Shown: one piece after another, positions 1 through 5,142 of the stretch | How the letters are laid out: each line of letters starts with the position of its first letter | Numbering within the stretch: the stretch's first letter is position 1 | Origin: Synechococcaceae bacterium WB8_1B_136 | GTDB lineage: Bacteria > Cyanobacteriota > Cyanobacteriia > PCC-6307 > Cyanobiaceae | Reading direction: 5' to 3' | Length of the DNA: 5,142 nucleotides | Assembly (NCBI GenBank): GCA_010029175.1 | Contig: RGNC01000144.1 | Coordinates: 1-5,142, forward strand | Position numbers and translations under genes: made by a program | The notes under the pieces: generated by a model | Seen by the model: only the letters and a program-made list of their open reading frames with translations | Database searches by the model: none | What the model was told of the DNA's origin: nothing

Positions 1-23
1 ATTCCGTACAGCCTGTACAGAAT
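1..23. promoter_or_regulatory. Near-perfect 23-nt palindrome (possible operator)
   Basis: The left arm ATTCCGTACAG (1-11) and right arm CTGTACAGAAT (13-23) are reverse complements except for one pair (C5 with A19), around a single central C at 12. The core is GTAC-N5-GTAC. That is one base too wide for the cyanobacterial LexA pattern as I remember it (RGTAC-N3-DGTWC), and its GTA-N7-TAC is one base too narrow for NtcA (GTA-N8-TAC). The symmetry suggests a dimeric regulator site for a gene to the left of the window. As RNA it could also fold as a 9-bp stem with a 5-nt loop. The regulator is unknown. The rest of the leading stretch, 24-115, shows no supported gene and no hairpin with a T-run. 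Confidence 0.35.
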
Positions 24-115
24 CCGGGAGAGTGCGGCCAGGAGAGCACCGGGAAGCCTGGGGTAGCTGGAGCGACAGCAGCGGAGCAACCGGACTGCCC
101 CCACCGCGCCCCGGC

Positions 116-853
116 TCAGGCCACCAGCTGCAGCAGCCCCATCTGGCCGCCCGCCAGCAGCCGGTGGCGGGCCTGGGCAAAGCCGGCCGCCGCGGCCAGC
201 TGCTCCTGCTGGTCACCGCGGGGAAAGCGCCGCAGACTCTCCTCCAGATAGGCGTACTGGGGCTCCAGCCCGGCCCTGCGGGCCAGGGGCACCACCAGCT
301 GCCGCAGGTAGAAGCGCTGAAAGCCAGCGGTGAAGCCGCTGCCATTCTCCGGGCGATTGAAATCGAGCACGGCAGCACGGCCACCGGGCTGGAGCAGGCG
401 CCGCAGCTCCTGCAGACCCAGGGCGGGATCGGCCAGGTTGCGCAGTCCGTAGGCCATCACCGCCCCATCGGCCCAGCCATCCGACAACCCGGTGGCCAGG
501 GCATCCGCCTGGCGGAACTCCAGCGGCAACCAGGGCTGCATCCGAGCCCGTTGGCGGGCCAGCTCCAGGGGCCCCGCCGCCGCATCGAGGCCCAGCACCA
601 GGCCGCCGGGGCGCACCTTCTCAGCCAGCACCAAGGCCAGATCCCCCGTGCCACAGCACAGATCCAACAGCCTCTGACCGGGGGCAGGCCGCAACCAGGC
701 AATCGCCTGGCGCTTCCAGAGGCGATGCAGACCAAGGCTCAGGACGTCGTTGAGGCGGTCGTAGGCCGGGGCGATGCGATCAAACAGATCGCGCACCTGC
801 TGGGGATCACCCGGGGGAATCGAAGCTGGCATCCCAGGGGATGGAAATGGCAT
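116..853 (-). CDS. menG: Demethylphylloquinone/demethylmenaquinone C-methyltransferase (UbiE/MenG family)
   Basis: This SAM-dependent methyltransferase catalyses the last methylation of the naphthoquinone ring. In cyanobacteria that yields phylloquinone, the electron carrier of photosystem I (family knowledge). Counting from the chosen start (245 aa), the UbiE signature YDRLNDVLSLGLHRLW lies at about 31-46. The SAM-binding motif I LLDLCCGTGDLA is at 62-73, the family motif YGLRNLAD at 135-142, and the second signature region around LLQPGGRAAVLDFNRP at 153-168. The stop is TGA. Start choice: the ATG at 853 has GGAGGT 10 nt upstream. The ATG at 832 would give 238 aa, nearer the usual family length, but shows no ribosome binding site. 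Further extension would need a TTG at 898. Either ATG overlaps the end of the small membrane-protein gene upstream (47 or 26 nt), suggesting translational coupling. The often-used name ubiE is less apt because cyanobacteria make no ubiquinone. Confidence 0.95.
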   Translation of the reverse strand: MPFPSPGMPASIPPGDPQQVRDLFDRIAPAYDRLNDVLSLGLHRLWKRQAIAWLRPAPGQRLLDLCCGTGDLALVLAEKVRPGGLVLGLDAAAGPLELARQRARMQPWLPLEFRQADALATGLSDGWADGAVMAYGLRNLADPALGLQELRRLLQPGGRAAVLDFNRPENGSGFTAGFQRFYLRQLVVPLARRAGLEPQYAYLEESLRRFPRGDQQEQLAAAAGFAQARHRLLAGGQMGLLQLVA

Positions 854-1103
854 CGAGGCTGACACCTCCGGCCTGCAGCTGGGCCTCGATGCGATCAACG
901 CTGGTGAACGTCATCACCATCACCGTGGCCAGCCCAACGGCCGCGGAGCACACCATGCACCCGGCCAGCATCAGTGAAAACTCCTTGCGATCGGCAGCGG
1001 CCTGCATCAGCTGCAGGGCCCAGGCCACCAGAGCCACCACAGCCAGCACCATCACGGCAGCCAGGGCGCTGGAGTTGGACTGAAGCAGGAGCGGCAGCGG
1101 CAC
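807..1103 (-). CDS. Small two-helix membrane protein of unknown function
   Basis: I do not recognise a named family. The 98-residue product has two hydrophobic stretches, about residues 12-34 (SALAAVMVLAVVALVAWAL and onward) and 42-66 (FSLMLAGCMVCSAAVGLATV and onward). A short charged loop AADRKE joins them, and a polar tail of about 30 residues contains SVDRIEAQL. This predicts a hairpin-like inner or thylakoid membrane protein. The start is GTG at 1103 without an obvious ribosome binding site; ATG at residue 18 is an alternative but would trim the first helix. The stop is TGA. It overlaps menG on the same strand, so the two are probably co-transcribed and coupled. An HLR1-like element lies 35-52 nt upstream of the GTG. 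That the frame is real is inferred from its membrane-protein composition, which random antisense or shifted frames here lack, and from its position filling the gap between hisF and menG. Confidence 0.72.
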   Translation of the reverse strand: MPLPLLLQSNSSALAAVMVLAVVALVAWALQLMQAAADRKEFSLMLAGCMVCSAAVGLATVMVMTFTSVDRIEAQLQAGGVSLDAISIPWDASFDSPG

Positions 1104-1137
1104 CAGCGAAACGCACAGATGAAAAACTCTTGCCTTA

Positions 1138-1155
1138 ATTGTAACGGCAGGTAAC
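1138..1155 (-). promoter_or_regulatory. HLR1-like RpaB site upstream of the small membrane protein and menG
   Basis: Read on the minus strand the sequence is GTTACCTG-CC-GTTACAAT. The HLR1 element bound by the cyanobacterial response regulator RpaB is two direct copies of (G/T)TTACA(T/A)(T/A) separated by 2 nt (established knowledge). Here the downstream copy matches 8 of 8 and the upstream copy 6 of 8, with the right spacing. TACAAT inside the second copy (1143-1138) is also a 5-of-6 match to a -10 hexamer, but no -35 is visible. A site overlapping the -10 would suit repression by RpaB in low light and release in high light. That regulatory reading is inference. Confidence 0.45.
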
Positions 1156-1170
1156 GAGCCGGCGCGGCTC
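1156..1170 (-). terminator. Short GC hairpin at the hisF stop codon (weak terminator candidate)
   Basis: The arms GAGCCG and CGGCTC form a perfect 6-bp stem with a 3-nt loop, and the stem includes part of the hisF TGA. No T-run follows on the minus strand: the next bases are the HLR1-like repeat, and the nearest T-run (TTTTT, near 1122-1126) is about 30 nt away. It could weakly attenuate hisF read-through into the downstream pair, but it lacks the tail of a standard intrinsic terminator. Confidence 0.25.
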
Positions 1171-1957
1171 AGGCGGCCTCCAGGGGGCGCAGCGGCAGGC
1201 CCCGCCCCAGCAATTCCGTCTTGATCTGCTCCACCGTGAGCACTCCGTCGTGCAGGAGCGAGGCCAGCAGAGCCGCCGAAGCGTGTCCGCCGGCAGGGCC
1301 GGCATCGAGGGCCGCGGCGATGTGATCGATGCAGCCGGCACCGCCGGAGGCGATCACCGGCACCTCCACCGCATCGGCCACCGCCCGGGTGAGCTCAAGG
1401 GCATAGCCCGCCTGGGTGCCATCGCCATCCATGGAGGTGAGCAGGATCTCGCCGGCCCCCAGGGCCACCACCTGCCGGGCCCAAGCCACCGCATCGAGGC
1501 CGGTGTTCTCGCGCCCCCCCTTCACATAAACATCCCAGCCCGGACGGCCACCCTGCCGGGCCCGCGCATCGATGGCCACCACGATGCACTGACAGCCGAA
1601 GCGCTCGGCGCCCCGGGCAACCAGCTCGGGATCGCGCACCGCCGCGGAATTGAGGCTCACCTTGTCGGCGCCGGCCCGCAACAGCTCGGTGATGCCCTCC
1701 ACGCTGCTGATGCCGCCGCCCACTGTAAAGGGGATCGTCACCGCCTCAGCCGTGCGACCCACCAGCTCCACCAGAGTGGCGCGGCCCTGGTGGCTGGCGG
1801 CGATGTCGAGGAACACCAGCTCATCGGCCCCGGAGGCGCTGTAGCGGCAGGCCAGTTCCACCGGATCACCGGCATCGCGCAAGCCCACGAAATTCACCCC
1901 CTTCACCACCCGGCCATCGGCCACGTCGAGGCAGGGAATGATCCGCTTGGCAACCAT
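1169..1957 (-). CDS. hisF: Imidazole glycerol phosphate synthase, cyclase subunit HisF
   Basis: HisF is the cyclase half of the HisH-HisF enzyme. It uses ammonia from HisH to turn PRFAR into imidazole glycerol phosphate and AICAR, linking histidine and purine synthesis in the cytoplasm. The 262-residue product is a (beta/alpha)8 barrel. The catalytic acid/base pair sits at the standard positions D11 (in IIPCLDV) and D130 (in VVAIDAR). The phosphate-binding turns are GGGISS (80-85) and ASGGAG (203-208), and SLNSAAV starts at 101. Compared with the usual 253-258 residues it carries a small insertion, DAGPAGGHASAALLASLL (218-235), which I associate with picocyanobacterial HisF. The loop GTQAGYALEL has Ala186 where the family usually has Asp (GYD); this is the one unusual core residue. 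The start is ATG at 1957 and the stop TGA, with no clear ribosome binding site. It is divergent from petP. Confidence 0.97.
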   Translation of the reverse strand: MVAKRIIPCLDVADGRVVKGVNFVGLRDAGDPVELACRYSASGADELVFLDIAASHQGRATLVELVGRTAEAVTIPFTVGGGISSVEGITELLRAGADKVSLNSAAVRDPELVARGAERFGCQCIVVAIDARARQGGRPGWDVYVKGGRENTGLDAVAWARQVVALGAGEILLTSMDGDGTQAGYALELTRAVADAVEVPVIASGGAGCIDHIAAALDAGPAGGHASAALLASLLHDGVLTVEQIKTELLGRGLPLRPLEAA

Positions 1958-2057
1958 GGAGTCGGAGATGGAATCGGGGGAAGGGGCGAGGAGCGAGGAG
2001 CGAGGGGCCTCGGGCCCCGGGGGTTAACCTGGCGCCACTTTTCAAGTCGCGCCGGAC
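1958..2057. promoter_or_regulatory. Divergent hisF/petP intergenic region with tandem heptamers, hairpin and palindrome
   Basis: These 100 nt must hold the promoters for leftward hisF and rightward petP, but I see no convincing -35/-10 pair on either strand. Three structures stand out. Three tandem heptamers GCGAGGA, GCGAGGA and GCGAGGG fill 1986-2006. A GC hairpin GGGGCC-TCG-GGCCCC lies at 2004-2018. The palindrome GGTTAACC at 2022-2029 lies 28 nt before the petP ATG. The palindrome could be an operator and the hairpin could lie in a 5' leader; both are inference. Confidence 0.4.
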
Positions 2058-2270
2058 ATGTCCCAGGCTGCCATCACCATCGGCTCGAAGGTGCGGGTCA
2101 CCCGGGTGCGCGACCGGATCCCCGCCGATCTCGTGGCCACCCTGCAGGCCGATGCCACCGGCACCGTGAAGGACTTCAAGGTGACCGACGGCAAGGGCAT
2201 CGGCGTGGTGGTGGAGCTGGCCAACGGCACCACCACTTGGTTCTTCGACGACGAGATCACCGCCGCCTGA
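2058..2270 (+). CDS. petP: Cytochrome b6f complex subunit PetP (DUF2862)
   Basis: PetP is a small peripheral subunit on the cytoplasmic face of the cyanobacterial cytochrome b6f complex, with an SH3-like fold, and influences electron transport (family knowledge). The 70-residue product shows the family pattern throughout. It begins IGSKVRVTRVRDRIP (8-22), continues with GTVKDFKVTDGKGIGVVVEL (35-54), and ends with TTTWFFDDEI (58-67). There is no signal peptide or membrane segment, as expected. The start is ATG at 2058, just after a pyrimidine-poor leader lacking a clear ribosome binding site; the stop is TGA. It heads a rightward set, 26 nt before chlG, so shared transcription of a b6f subunit with chlorophyll synthase is likely. 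The distant family resemblance is to conserved motifs rather than to any catalytic residue, so the assignment rests on whole-length pattern. Confidence 0.88.
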   Translation: MSQAAITIGSKVRVTRVRDRIPADLVATLQADATGTVKDFKVTDGKGIGVVVELANGTTTWFFDDEITAA

Positions 2271-2296
2271 TTCACCGTCTGCCCCCCGTACCCCCA

Positions 2297-3280
2297 GTGA
2301 GCGACACTCCCAACCCCACCGCCGCCAGCGGCGCCGGGGCCCGCCAGCTGCTGGGCATGAAAGGTGCCAGCGGCACCTCCAACATCTGGAAGATCCGGCT
2401 GCAGCTGATGAAGCCGGTCACCTGGATCCCCCTGATCTGGGGGGTGTTGTGCGGCGCCGCGGCCAGCGGCAACTTCCACTGGACCCTGCCGGAGGTCGGT
2501 GCATCGGTGGCCTGCATGCTGATGAGCGGGCCACTGCTGGCCGGCTACACCCAGACCATCAACGACTACTACGACCGCGAGATCGACGCGATCAACGAGC
2601 CCTACCGCCCCATCCCCTCGGGCGCGATTCCGCTTTGGCAGGTGAAGGCCCAGGTGTGGATCCTGCTGCTGGCGGGCCTGGCCGTGGCCTACGGGCTGGA
2701 TCTGTGGGCCCGGCACACCACGCCGGTGCTGTTCCTGCTGGCCCTGGGCGGCTCGTTCGTGAGCTTCATCTACTCGGCGCCCCCGCTCAAGCTCAAGCAG
2801 AACGGCTGGCTGGGCAACTACGCCCTCGGCGCCAGCTACATCGCCCTGCCCTGGTGGGCGGGCCAGGCCCTGTTCGGCCAGCTCACCTGGACCACCGCCC
2901 TGCTCACCCTGGCCTACTCGCTGGCGGGCCTGGGCATCGCCGTGGTGAACGACTTCAAGAGCGTGGAGGGCGATCGGGCCCTGGGGCTGCAGAGCCTGCC
3001 GGTGGCCTTCGGCATCGAGAGGGCCAGCTGGATCAGCGCCGGCATGATCGACATCTTTCAGCTGGCGATGGTGGCCGTGCTGATCGCCATCGGCCAACAT
3101 TTCGCTGCGGTGCTGCTGGTGCTGTTGATCGTTCCCCAGATCACCTTTCAGGACATCTGGCTGCTGCGTGACCCCGTGGCCTTCGACGTGAAATACCAGG
3201 CCAGCGCCCAACCCTTCCTCGTGCTGGGGATGCTGGTGACCGCCCTGGCCATCGGCCACAGCGATCTGGTGCGGATGTGA
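2297..3280 (+). CDS. chlG: Chlorophyll a synthase ChlG
   Basis: ChlG is the membrane prenyltransferase of the UbiA superfamily that esterifies chlorophyllide a with phytyl or geranylgeranyl diphosphate, the last assembly step of chlorophyll a in the thylakoid. The product has 327 residues. The first Mg-diphosphate motif is NDYYDREID (89-97), followed by AINEPYRPIPSGAI (98-111); the second is NDFKSVEGD (218-226). Several hydrophobic helices follow the soluble N-terminus, for example about 41-59, 69-84, 118-135, 141-160, 176-193, 199-217, 246-266, 268-284 and 305-320. The C-terminal stretch ITFQDIWLLRDPVAFDVKYQ (282-301) is typical of cyanobacterial ChlG. The start GTG at 2297 (SDTPNPTAA and onward) retains the conserved QLLGMKG region; the first ATG, at 2357, would cut it. 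The frame stays open far upstream, antisense to hisF, but that part is not protein-like. It ends in a 4-nt GTGA overlap with the next gene. Confidence 0.97.
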   Translation: MSDTPNPTAASGAGARQLLGMKGASGTSNIWKIRLQLMKPVTWIPLIWGVLCGAAASGNFHWTLPEVGASVACMLMSGPLLAGYTQTINDYYDREIDAINEPYRPIPSGAIPLWQVKAQVWILLLAGLAVAYGLDLWARHTTPVLFLLALGGSFVSFIYSAPPLKLKQNGWLGNYALGASYIALPWWAGQALFGQLTWTTALLTLAYSLAGLGIAVVNDFKSVEGDRALGLQSLPVAFGIERASWISAGMIDIFQLAMVAVLIAIGQHFAAVLLVLLIVPQITFQDIWLLRDPVAFDVKYQASAQPFLVLGMLVTALAIGHSDLVRM

Positions 3281-3918
3281 GGCAACGGCGCCGCCGCCAG
3301 CTGCTGCTCGCCGCTCTGGTGGGCACCGGTGCCGGGGCGACCGTGGCCCTCGGCCAGGCGCTGGTGGTGCAGGGGATCGACGCCACCCTTCCCAATGTGA
3401 ACCGGCTGAGCAGCTACAACCGCCCCGGCACCGTCACCGTGCTCTCGGCCGACGGCCAGGTGATCCAGAAGCTGGGGCCCGCCACCCGCGAGAAAGTGCC
3501 GGCGGGCCAGATGCCACAGCTGGTGCAGCGGGCCTTCATCGCCGCCGAAGACCGGCGCTTCTACCAGCACGACGGCGTGGATCCCGTGGGCATCGCCCGG
3601 GCGATGGTGCGCAACCTCCAGCAGGGCTCCGTGGAGGAGGGCGCCAGCACGATCACCCAGCAGCTGGCCCGCACGGTGTTCCTCAGCCAGGACCGCACCC
3701 TGATCCGCAAGCTGAAGGAAGCGGCCCTGGCCGGCAAGCTTGAGCGCAAGCTCAGCAAGCAGCAGATCCTCGAGCAATACCTGAACGTGGTGTATCTGGG
3801 CTCCAGCGCCTACGGCGTGGCGGATGCCGCCTGGATCTACTTCTCCAAGACGCCCGCCCAGCTCACGCTGCCGGAGGCAGCCCTGATCGCCGGCCTGCCG
3901 CCGGCCCCCTCGGTGTAG
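3277..3918 (+). CDS. N-terminal fragment of class A PBP: membrane anchor and glycosyltransferase 51 domain
   Basis: This is the translated part before the TAG, 213 residues. A basic start RQRRRRQ is followed by one membrane segment at about 9-31, so the protein is anchored with its bulk in the periplasm. Glycosyltransferase motifs follow in order. EDRRFYQHDG (91-100) carries the catalytic Glu91, GASTITQQ spans 122-129, and RKLKE (144-148) has the second conserved Glu148. KQQILEQYLN (161-170) and GSSAYGVADAAWIYF (175-189) complete the set. The fragment ends in PAPSV, near the end of the GT51 domain, so a truncated but possibly folded lipid II polymerase could be made; without the last helices activity is doubtful. 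The start is GTG at 3277, overlapping the chlG stop by 4 nt (GTGA), typical of translational coupling. No separate ribosome binding site is visible. Confidence 0.8.
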   Translation: MRQRRRRQLLLAALVGTGAGATVALGQALVVQGIDATLPNVNRLSSYNRPGTVTVLSADGQVIQKLGPATREKVPAGQMPQLVQRAFIAAEDRRFYQHDGVDPVGIARAMVRNLQQGSVEEGASTITQQLARTVFLSQDRTLIRKLKEAALAGKLERKLSKQQILEQYLNVVYLGSSAYGVADAAWIYFSKTPAQLTLPEAALIAGLPPAPSV

Positions 3919-3936
3919 GCCACGGTGCTGCGCCGC

Positions 3937-5142
3937 ATGCGGGAGGCCGGATTCATCGACGACATCCAGCTGGAGCGCGCCAACGCCACGCCGCTGCAGC
4001 TCAAGCCCGCCGAGCCGAAGTACTGGACCAGCCGCGCCCCCTACTTCACCAGCTGGGTCGCCCAGGAACTGCCCAAGGTGCTCAGCCCTGAAGACCTGGA
4101 GGTGGGCGGCCTCACGATCCGCACCAGCCTGAACATGACCTGGCAGGAGCAGGCCCAGGCCACGATCAACCGCAACGCCTACGGCGACCTGGAGGGGGCG
4201 ATCGTGTCGATGGAGCCGGGCACGGGGCTGGTGCGGGCCATGGTGGGCGGCAAGGATTTCGAGAAGAGCCAGTTCAACCGGGCAGCCCAGGCGCTGCGAT
4301 CACCGGGCTCCACCTTCAAGCTGTTCGTGTATCTCACGGCGCTCAAGGAGGGCATGAAGCCGGAGGACACGGTGCTCGATTCGCCCCGCTGCTTCGCCGG
4401 CTACTGCCCCCAGAACTTCGGCGGGCGCTACATGGGCTCGATCCCGATGTGGGTGGCGCTGCAGAACTCGCTCAACACCGTGGCGGTGGGGCTGCTGCAG
4501 AAGCTCGGCTTCGACAAGGTGATCGCCACCGCCAAGAGCCTGGGCATCACCCGCGAACTCGGCCACTTCTACCCCCTGGCGGTGGGGGCCTATGAGCAGA
4601 CCGTGCTCGACATGACGGCCGCCTATGCCGCCATCGTGAACAGGGGCGTGTATGTGAGCCCCACACCGTTTGAGGAGATCCTGGGCCCCAACGGCGATCT
4701 GCTCTGGAGCCGCCGCGTGGACGGCCATCAGGGCCGCCGGGTTGTGCCCAGCGACATCGCCGACGCCATGCTGTGGATGCTGCAGCAGGTGGTGAACGGC
4801 GGCACCGGCGCCGGGGCCTCGCTGCCCAACCGCCCCGTGGCCGGCAAGACCGGCACCTCCGAGGGGGGCCGCGACCTCTGGTTCATCGGCTCGATCCCCC
4901 AGCTCACCACGGGCCTGTGGCTGGGCTACGACAACAACCGCGCCACCCAGAGCACCAGCGCGGTGGCTGCGGCCGCCTGGTACGACTACATGGCCCCGAT
5001 CGTGAAAGATCTGCCGGTGCGGCAGTTCCCGCCCAAACCCGTGCTCACCGGTCGCTTCAATCCACTCAAAACCCTGCAGCCCAACCGGGGCGAGCAGCCC
5101 CAAAGCGCCCCCACCGGAGACTGGTCCTGGAGGCCGCAACCG
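3937..5142 (+). CDS. C-terminal part of class A PBP: transpeptidase domain (partial at right edge)
   Basis: Downstream of the TAG the same frame encodes the linker and transpeptidase, open to the window end. The serine nucleophile motif STFK lies at 4309-4320 (in RSPGSTFK), SLN at 4468-4476 and KTGTS at 4846-4860. This is the full active-site set of a D,D-transpeptidase that binds beta-lactams. Possible restart codons are GTG at 3925, 7 nt past the TAG, and ATG at 3937 (MREAGFI). Neither has a visible ribosome binding site, and a product from either would lack a membrane anchor and the glycosyltransferase domain. It would therefore probably not reach the periplasm. The last visible residues, DWSWRPQP, look like the low-complexity Pro/Gln-rich tail common at the end of these proteins, so the true stop is probably close. 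Confidence 0.6.
   Translation, partial: MREAGFIDDIQLERANATPLQLKPAEPKYWTSRAPYFTSWVAQELPKVLSPEDLEVGGLTIRTSLNMTWQEQAQATINRNAYGDLEGAIVSMEPGTGLVRAMVGGKDFEKSQFNRAAQALRSPGSTFKLFVYLTALKEGMKPEDTVLDSPRCFAGYCPQNFGGRYMGSIPMWVALQNSLNTVAVGLLQKLGFDKVIATAKSLGITRELGHFYPLAVGAYEQTVLDMTAAYAAIVNRGVYVSPTPFEEILGPNGDLLWSRRVDGHQGRRVVPSDIADAMLWMLQQVVNGGTGAGASLPNRPVAGKTGTSEGGRDLWFIGSIPQLTTGLWLGYDNNRATQSTSAVAAAAWYDYMAPIVKDLPVRQFPPKPVLTGRFNPLKTLQPNRGEQPQSAPTGDWSWRPQP

Larger units (their letters stand above)
3277..5142 (+). pseudogene. Class A penicillin-binding protein gene interrupted by an in-frame TAG (runs off the right edge)
   Basis: Class A PBPs polymerise and cross-link peptidoglycan on the outer side of the plasma membrane. 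Read through the TAG at 3916-3918, this one frame gives more than 620 residues in family order: short basic N-terminus, one membrane anchor, glycosyltransferase (GT51) domain, linker and transpeptidase domain. Every catalytic motif of both domains is intact, so decay is recent if real. The family normally reads APSxYxP, then about a dozen residues, before the VLRRM-type helix. Here PSV, the TAG, and ATVLRRM adjoin directly, about 13 residues short by comparison with E. coli PBP1A as remembered. One in-frame deletion of about 39 nt joining TA (of a Tyr codon) to G would explain both stop and gap. The other five complete genes here all end in TGA. An assembly error is a live alternative. No stop is reached before the window end. 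Confidence 0.8.

Noticed and set aside
38..61. CCAGG/CCTGG inverted repeat as a menG terminator
   Set aside because: The stem has only 5 bp with a 14-nt loop and no T-run on the minus strand.
1..66. Possible tail of a plus-strand gene entering from the left and ending at TAG 64-66
   Set aside because: Only 21 codons (ending GSLG) are visible, other frames are also open here, and nothing in the residues identifies a protein.
32..862. A 276-residue plus-strand open frame
   Set aside because: It is antisense to menG, has Gln/His/Gly-rich composition and no motif; menG on the other strand has all its signatures.
1141..1155. NtcA site from the GTAAC repeats
   Set aside because: GTA-N8-TAA lacks the required TAC half; the direct-repeat HLR1 reading fits far better.
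1250..2296. Long open frame that joins upstream of chlG, suggesting a fused 676-residue protein
   Set aside because: The upstream part is antisense to hisF and rich in His, Gly and Arg with no domain pattern. It is open only because of high GC, and chlG has its own GTG at 2297.
2042..3259. A 405-residue minus-strand frame opposite petP and chlG
   Set aside because: Its sequence is low-complexity (His, Gln, Gly) and it lies opposite two well-supported genes; typical GC-driven shadow.
4300..5139. A 279-residue minus-strand frame opposite the PBP transpeptidase region
   Set aside because: It has no recognisable domain, and the plus strand shows STFK, SLN and KTGTS in the right order.

Overview
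The window is compact, GC-rich DNA (most third codon positions are G or C) carrying a ChlG chlorophyll synthase, a PetP cytochrome b6f subunit and a UbiE/MenG-type methyltransferase. Together these point to an oxygenic cyanobacterium. The wording of the proteins (ChlG core, a HisF with a short insertion near its C-terminus, a 70-residue PetP) and the high GC fit a picocyanobacterium of the Synechococcus/Cyanobium group. The genus-level placement is inferred from remembered family sequences, not from a search.

Layout. Bases 1-115 hold no gene I can support, but open with an 11+1+11 nt near-perfect palindrome. Three genes then read leftward: menG (116-853), a 98-residue two-helix membrane protein of unknown function that overlaps its start (807-1103), and hisF (1169-1957). 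The 65-nt gap between the small membrane gene and hisF contains a GC hairpin at the hisF stop codon. Next to it, reading leftward, is an 18-nt sequence that fits the RpaB HLR1 light-response element at 14 of 16 defined positions. A 100-nt divergent region (1958-2057) separates hisF from a rightward set: petP (2058-2270), chlG (2297-3280) and a class A penicillin-binding protein (3277 to beyond the right edge). These lie 26 nt apart and then overlap by 4 nt, so they look like one transcription unit.

The most striking point is in the penicillin-binding protein. An in-frame TAG at 3916-3918 cuts the gene at the end of its glycosyltransferase domain. The same reading frame then stays open to the window end with all transpeptidase motifs intact. 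Compared with the usual family sequence, about 13 residues are missing exactly at the TAG. This fits a single in-frame deletion of about 39 nt whose junction created the stop, or an assembly error that mimics one.

How the genes work together: menG (phylloquinone for photosystem I), chlG (chlorophyll a) and petP (b6f complex) all serve the photosynthetic membrane. hisF (histidine and purine-linked metabolism) and the cell-wall enzyme are housekeeping neighbours. No mobile element, CRISPR array, tRNA or rRNA was seen, and I found no new multi-gene system. The second-look items are the broken PBP, the HLR1-like site and the edge palindrome.
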